From Clostridium gelidum (lineage in GTDB: Bacteria; Bacillota; Clostridia; Clostridiales; Clostridiaceae), in NCBI RefSeq assembly GCF_019977655.1, contig NZ_AP024849.1:1645001-1709000 (forward strand): a stretch of DNA of 64,000 nt, written 5' to 3'. Positions 60,637 to 64,000 of this stretch are shown here, piece by piece. Below the pieces are notes generated by a model that was given only the letters and a program-made list of their open reading frames with translations, was not told the origin of the DNA and ran no database searches. A program made the position numbers and the translations under genes. Within the stretch, counting starts at the first letter, position 1. Every line of letters starts with the position of its first letter.

Positions 60637-60670
60637 AACTGTTAATTGTTAATTGATAACTGTTAACTGA
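60637..60670 (+). repeat. Clustered GTTAACTG/GTTAATTG repeats, copy 2
   Basis: AACTGTTAATTGTTAATTGA followed by TAACTGTTAACTG lies just before the thiZ ribosome site. It resembles the cluster at 51257-51288. Confidence 0.7.
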
Positions 60671-60691
60671 TTTAAAGGGGAGATGATAACA

Positions 60692-61444
60692 ATGCTTGAA
60701 TTTAAGAATGTTACTTTTAAATATCTAGAATATGATTACGAAATGTTAAATGATTTATCATTTTCTGTGGAAAAAGGTGAATTTGTTTCAATTATAGGTG
60801 CTAGTGGTTGTGGAAAAAGTACTATATTTAGATTGATAAATGGACTAGAAAAAATGCAAAGCGGTGAAATTTTTATAAATGAAGATTCAATAAAAAATCT
60901 TAAAAATTACAGCGCTTATATGCCTCAAAAGGATTTACTTTTCCCATGGAGAACAATAGGTGATAATCTTTCGCTTCCAATGGAAATACAGAAAATAAAA
61001 AAAAGTGATAGAGAAAATAGAGTACTTGAGATACTGAAGGAAGTTGGGCTTTCTGATTATAAGGATAAGTTTCCAAAGGAGTTATCTGGAGGTATGAGAC
61101 AAAGGGTATCTTTTGCAAGAACACTTTTAACTGGATCTGAATTATTACTTTTAGATGAACCTTTTAGTGCATTAGATTCTCTTACGAGAATTTTAATGCA
61201 AGAATGGCTTTTAGAAGAATGGAAGCATTTTAATAAGACAATATTATTTATAACCCATGATGTTGAAGAGGCGATTTTTCTCTCAAAATCAATATTTGTA
61301 ATTCAAGATAATCCTATAACTCATATGGAAAGAATAGAAGTACCACTTGAATACCCAAGAAGCAGAAGCTCAATGCAAAAACCTGAAATAATAGAGTTAA
61401 AAGAAAGCCTTATAAGCAGACTTAGACAGAAGGTGAACATATGA
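60692..61444 (+). CDS. thiZ: ABC transporter ATPase for thiamine precursor (ThiZ)
   Basis: A 250-residue ATPase. ATG 60692 is chosen because AGGGGAG is 9 nt upstream; ATG 60683 overlaps it. Walker A is 'GASGCGKST', Q-loop 'YMPQKDLLFPW', signature 'LSGGMRQRVSFAR' and Walker B 'LLLLDEPFSALD'. The sequence belongs to the nitrate/taurine/HMP-type (TauB/SsuB-like) family. It overlaps thiX by 4 nt. Confidence 0.92.
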   Translation: MLEFKNVTFKYLEYDYEMLNDLSFSVEKGEFVSIIGASGCGKSTIFRLINGLEKMQSGEIFINEDSIKNLKNYSAYMPQKDLLFPWRTIGDNLSLPMEIQKIKKSDRENRVLEILKEVGLSDYKDKFPKELSGGMRQRVSFARTLLTGSELLLLDEPFSALDSLTRILMQEWLLEEWKHFNKTILFITHDVEEAIFLSKSIFVIQDNPITHMERIEVPLEYPRSRSSMQKPEIIELKESLISRLRQKVNI

Positions 61445-62184
61445 AAAAGAACTTACCATCAATAATATTAATGATAGTATTACTAGGGCTTTGGCAAATC
61501 ATTGCTATGATAATAAATGCTCACTACATATTACCGTCACCAACACAAATTTTAGTGAAATTATGGGAGCTTAGAGAACCTTTATTTACAGTACATTTGC
61601 CAGCAACAATGGGAGTAACTGGACTTGGATTAATTATTTCTATTATTTTTGGCTTAGGTCTTGCTGTTTTAATGGACATGAATGAGAAAATAGAAAATGC
61701 GTTATATCCAATTATAATAGCTTCTCAGACTATACCAACAACAGCTATTGCACCTCTTTTTGTACTTTGGTTTGGATATAGTATATGGAGTAAGGTTTTG
61801 GTAACAATATTAATAACATTTTTCCCAATAACTATAACAGTTTATGATGGATTTAAATCTACAAAAAGAGAAATGGAAGAGCTTTTAATAACTTATGGTG
61901 CAAGTAAAAAGGACATTTTCATAAAACTTAAGATTCCAACAAGCTTGCCGTATTTTTTTTCGGCAATAAAAATGGCAATACCACTTAGTATAATTGGTGC
62001 AGCAATAGCCGAATGGCTTGGTGCACAAAGCGGACTAGGGTATTTTAGTAAAAGAATGATGAGTCAGTTAGATGGAGCAGGAGTATTTGCACCTATTGTG
62101 CTACTTTCAGCTGCAGCTATGATTGTAGTTGCAATTGTAAATATAATTGAGAAAAAAGTAATTACTTGGAGGAAGGAGATTTAA
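61441..62184 (+). CDS. thiX: ABC transporter permease for thiamine precursor (ThiX)
   Basis: A 247-residue permease of the TauC/SsuC type with about six TMs. The EAA loop is at 'ELLITYGASKKDIFIKLKIP' (about 143-162), where the ATPase docks. It begins inside the end of thiZ (ATGA overlap) and is followed by thiY after 3 nt. The thiamine-precursor role comes from the riboswitch, tenA and thiY. Confidence 0.92.
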   Translation: MKKNLPSIILMIVLLGLWQIIAMIINAHYILPSPTQILVKLWELREPLFTVHLPATMGVTGLGLIISIIFGLGLAVLMDMNEKIENALYPIIIASQTIPTTAIAPLFVLWFGYSIWSKVLVTILITFFPITITVYDGFKSTKREMEELLITYGASKKDIFIKLKIPTSLPYFFSAIKMAIPLSIIGAAIAEWLGAQSGLGYFSKRMMSQLDGAGVFAPIVLLSAAAMIVVAIVNIIEKKVITWRKEI

Positions 62185-62187
62185 TTA

Positions 62188-63198
62188 ATGAAAAAGAGAA
62201 TTTTAGCATTAGCAATGTCAGGCTTAATGACTTTTGCAATGGTAGGCTGTAATAAGACAGCAACCAAATCAGAAACAAATGAAAAGAAAGAACTTGAGGA
62301 GGTAAATGTTGTCTTAGATTGGTATCCGAATGCAGTTCATGGCTTTATTTATACAGCTATAGAAAAGGGATATTATGAACAAGAGGGATTAAAAGTAAAT
62401 ATTCAGTTCCCTGCAAATACCAATGATGCAATTGCACTTACTGCAGCTGGAAAAGCAGATCTTGGAATTTATTATTTGCAAGATACTTTAATGGCGAGGG
62501 GAAATGAAAACATTCCTATAAAGGCTGTGGGTACAATTGTTCAATCACCTTTAAGTGTAGTACTTTCATTAAAGGACAAAAACATTAAAACCCCAAAAGA
62601 TCTTGTTGGTAAGAAAATAGGATATGGTGGAACAGCACTTTCTGAATCTATTATTTCTACAATGCTTGAAAATGCAGGAGAAAAGAAAGATTCAGCACAA
62701 ACAGTTGATGTAGGTTTTGACCTAATGAGTTCAATGACAACAGGAAACGTAGATGCAACTATAGGATGTCTTGTAAATCATGAAGTTCCAGCTTTAGAAG
62801 AACAAGGTTTTAAGTTAAACTACTTCTCACCAACTGAATATGGAGTTCCTAACTATTATGAACTTGTATTTGTTGCAGGTGAAGATAATATTAATAAGAA
62901 TTCTGACAAAATAAAAAGATTTTTAAAAGCATCTAAAAAAGGCTTTGAGGATATGAAAGCGAGTCCTGATGAATCACTTAAAATACTAATGAAAAATCAA
63001 AATACAGAAAACTTCCCACTTAGTGAAAGTGTTGAAAAGAAGAGTTTTGATACATTAATTCCTGTTATGGAAACAAAAGATGCACAGTTTTTATCACAGG
63101 ACACAAAGGTATGGCAAGATAATATAGATTGGCTTGTAAAGGAAGGGCTACTTAAGAAGTCATTTAATGCTTCGGAAATAGTTGAAAATTTAAAATAG
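62188..63198 (+). CDS. thiY: Thiamine precursor-binding lipoprotein (ThiY, NMT1/THI5-like)
   Basis: A 336-residue lipoprotein. The signal peptide ends in the lipobox 'FAMVGC' with Cys21. The mature protein has the NMT1/THI5 core: 'VNVVLDWYPNAVHGFIYTAI', 'AKGYYEQEGL'-like 'EKGYYEQEGLKVNIQFPANT', and 'LTAAGKADLGIYYLQDTL'. ThiY proteins bind N-formyl-aminomethylpyrimidine. It is last in the riboswitch operon, ahead of a strong terminator. Confidence 0.93.
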   Translation: MKKRILALAMSGLMTFAMVGCNKTATKSETNEKKELEEVNVVLDWYPNAVHGFIYTAIEKGYYEQEGLKVNIQFPANTNDAIALTAAGKADLGIYYLQDTLMARGNENIPIKAVGTIVQSPLSVVLSLKDKNIKTPKDLVGKKIGYGGTALSESIISTMLENAGEKKDSAQTVDVGFDLMSSMTTGNVDATIGCLVNHEVPALEEQGFKLNYFSPTEYGVPNYYELVFVAGEDNINKNSDKIKRFLKASKKGFEDMKASPDESLKILMKNQNTENFPLSESVEKKSFDTLIPVMETKDAQFLSQDTKVWQDNIDWLVKEGLLKKSFNASEIVENLK

Positions 63199-63239
63199 GC
63201 TTTAAAATAGGCCTTAATAATTATAATTTTAAGAGTTAT

Positions 63240-63270
63240 AAGCACTAGTCTTGTGAGACTAGTGCTTTTT
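63240..63270 (+). terminator. Terminator of the tenA-thiZXY operon
   Basis: AAGCACTAGTCT (63240-63251) pairs perfectly with AGACTAGTGCTT (63256-63267) around TGTG, with a T-run to 63270. Confidence 0.93.
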
Positions 63271-63321
63271 CTCAATATATGAGATGTATTCTTTAAGATT
63301 GAAAATATAGATAATGATTAA

Positions 63322-63459
63322 TGTTTAAAAGATGAAAATCAAGCTGAATTACTGTCAGCAGTAAATATTGCTAAAATAGATGCAGTTATAACTGATTCTA
63401 TCGTTATAGCATATATATATTATCAAAGAAGAGTAGCTTTAAAAAAATATAATTTATAA
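63322..63459 (+). pseudogene. C-terminal remnant of an amino-acid ABC transporter binding protein
   Basis: The frame reads CLKDENQAELLSAVNIAKID then AVITDSIVIAYIYYQRR and ends at TAA 63457-63459. 'L..V...KIDAVITDSIVA.YY' is the conserved 'GRVDAVITDS' segment of family 3 solute-binding proteins. There is no start or N-terminal domain, and the normal C-terminus is shortened. Confidence 0.6.
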
Positions 63460-63547
63460 AATATAGAGGAGAAATGAAGTTAAAGTAGAATATAACATAT
63501 GTAATAGTTTAAAATTTATATAAAAGTTAGTTATGGAGGGAATAATT

Positions 63548-63928
63548 ATGTCTGAAAATTTATTAAAAATTCTTATATGCGATGATTCAATGTTGATGAG
63601 AAAAAAACTAAAAGATAGTTTAACTTTATGTGGTCCCTTTGATATTTTAGAAGCAACTGATGGGCAAAAGGCAGTAGAAATCTATAAAGAGAAAAATCCG
63701 GATTTAGTATTTATGGATATAGTTATGCCAGTAAAGGATGGTATACAAGCAGTTTCAGAAATAAAAGATTTTGATAAAAATGCTAAAGTTGTTATGGCTT
63801 CTTCTTCAGGAACAAAGGAAAATTTAAAGAAAGCTATTAAAGCAGGAGCCTTTGAATTTATTCAAAAGCCTTGGGAGCAAGAACAAATTACTAAGATACT
63901 TAATAACTTTCTTAAGAAGGGGGAATAG
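63548..63928 (+). CDS. CheY-like single-domain response regulator
   Basis: A 126-residue receiver. ATG 63548 has GGAGGG 7 nt upstream; the ATG at 63533 overlaps that site. Acidic pocket Asp12-Asp13 ('ICDDSMLMRKKL'), phospho-acceptor Asp57 ('VFMDIVMPVKDG'), switch Ser/Thr in 'VMASSSGTKENL' and Lys in 'FIQKPWE' are all present. There is no output domain. A GTG-started gene follows after 3 nt, suggesting a chemotaxis-type pair. Confidence 0.93.
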   Translation: MSENLLKILICDDSMLMRKKLKDSLTLCGPFDILEATDGQKAVEIYKEKNPDLVFMDIVMPVKDGIQAVSEIKDFDKNAKVVMASSSGTKENLKKAIKAGAFEFIQKPWEQEQITKILNNFLKKGE

Positions 63929-63931
63929 TTC

Positions 63932-64000
63932 GTGTTTACTCAATATTTTGGTCAATATTTATTAAATAAAAGATATCTTACCCTAGAGCAATTGCATGAT
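63932..64000 (+). CDS. Start of a probable CheX-type chemotaxis protein, cut by the window end
   Basis: GTG 63932 with GAAGGGGGA upstream begins a frame reading MFTQYFGQYLLNKRYLTLEQ then LHD at the window end. Clostridial CheX-like proteins encoded beside a CheY-type regulator commonly begin 'MFTQYFG.YLLN...T.EQL'. Only 23 residues are visible, so the assignment rests on that start and the neighbour. Confidence 0.6.
   Translation, partial: MFTQYFGQYLLNKRYLTLEQLHD

Overview
The window is very AT-rich, gene-dense DNA. Shine-Dalgarno sequences are strong (AGGAGG-like), TTG and GTG starts occur, and stem-loop terminators are frequent. Together with an electron-bifurcating [FeFe] hydrogenase, a sensory hydrogenase, an Agr-type two-component system and a MalT-like LuxR regulator, this points to an obligately anaerobic Firmicute of Clostridium sensu stricto, C. 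beijerinckii/C. butyricum-like. The species assignment is inference from gene content and base composition. No rRNA, tRNA or CRISPR array was recognised.

Layout. 1-1100: right part of an IS1182-like element, followed by a 41-residue membrane peptide gene on the minus strand. 1470-8595: RNase J, two DegT-type sugar aminotransferases flanking a MerR-methyltransferase fusion (two MerR-type promoters with 19-bp spacers), and an RlmI-like rRNA methyltransferase. 8744-15032: chemoreceptor, MalT-like regulator, MATE exporter. 15231-17895: pabA-pabB-pabC for p-aminobenzoate. 17982-19903 (minus): agmatine deiminase and N-carbamoylputrescine amidase for putrescine. 20003-21043 (minus): an orphan sugar-binding protein. 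21509-23754: a MarR regulator, a small membrane protein and an alpha/beta hydrolase, each preceded by a similar operator-like box. 24057-27942: a CD3324-like DNA-binding protein, a serine hydrolase and an MFS transporter. 28165-36959: hydrogen metabolism. A sensory [FeFe] hydrogenase (HydS type) and a PP2C/SpoIIE-like phosphatase lie just upstream of hydCBA, with alanine racemase between them on the other strand.

37141-46040 is an eroded, accessory-looking stretch. It has a ~300-bp imperfect palindrome (MITE-like), gene remnants, and a response regulator/kinase/FtsX-type ABC exporter module whose kinase is frameshifted. That module is bracketed by two copies of a tRNA/tmRNA 3'-end-like sequence. 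A decayed kinase/regulator fusion follows. 46168-55589 has an unknown soluble protein, a membrane-anchored lipase-like hydrolase, and an apparent operon of three different dynamin-like GTPases with a coiled-coil protein among them. I consider this dynamin cluster the best candidate in the window for an under-described membrane-remodelling or defence system. 55905-59562: AgrA/AgrC-like pair, a CPBP membrane protease and a small membrane protein. 59610-63198: a TPP riboswitch with terminator controlling tenA-thiZ-thiX-thiY (pyrimidine salvage for thiamine). 63548-64000: a CheY-like regulator and the start of a probable CheX-type partner.

Many intergenic regions contain C-terminal stubs of lost genes (deacetylase-, GyrI-, nitroreductase-, Ig-like, XRE- and solute-binding-protein-like), so this chromosome segment has undergone repeated gene decay.
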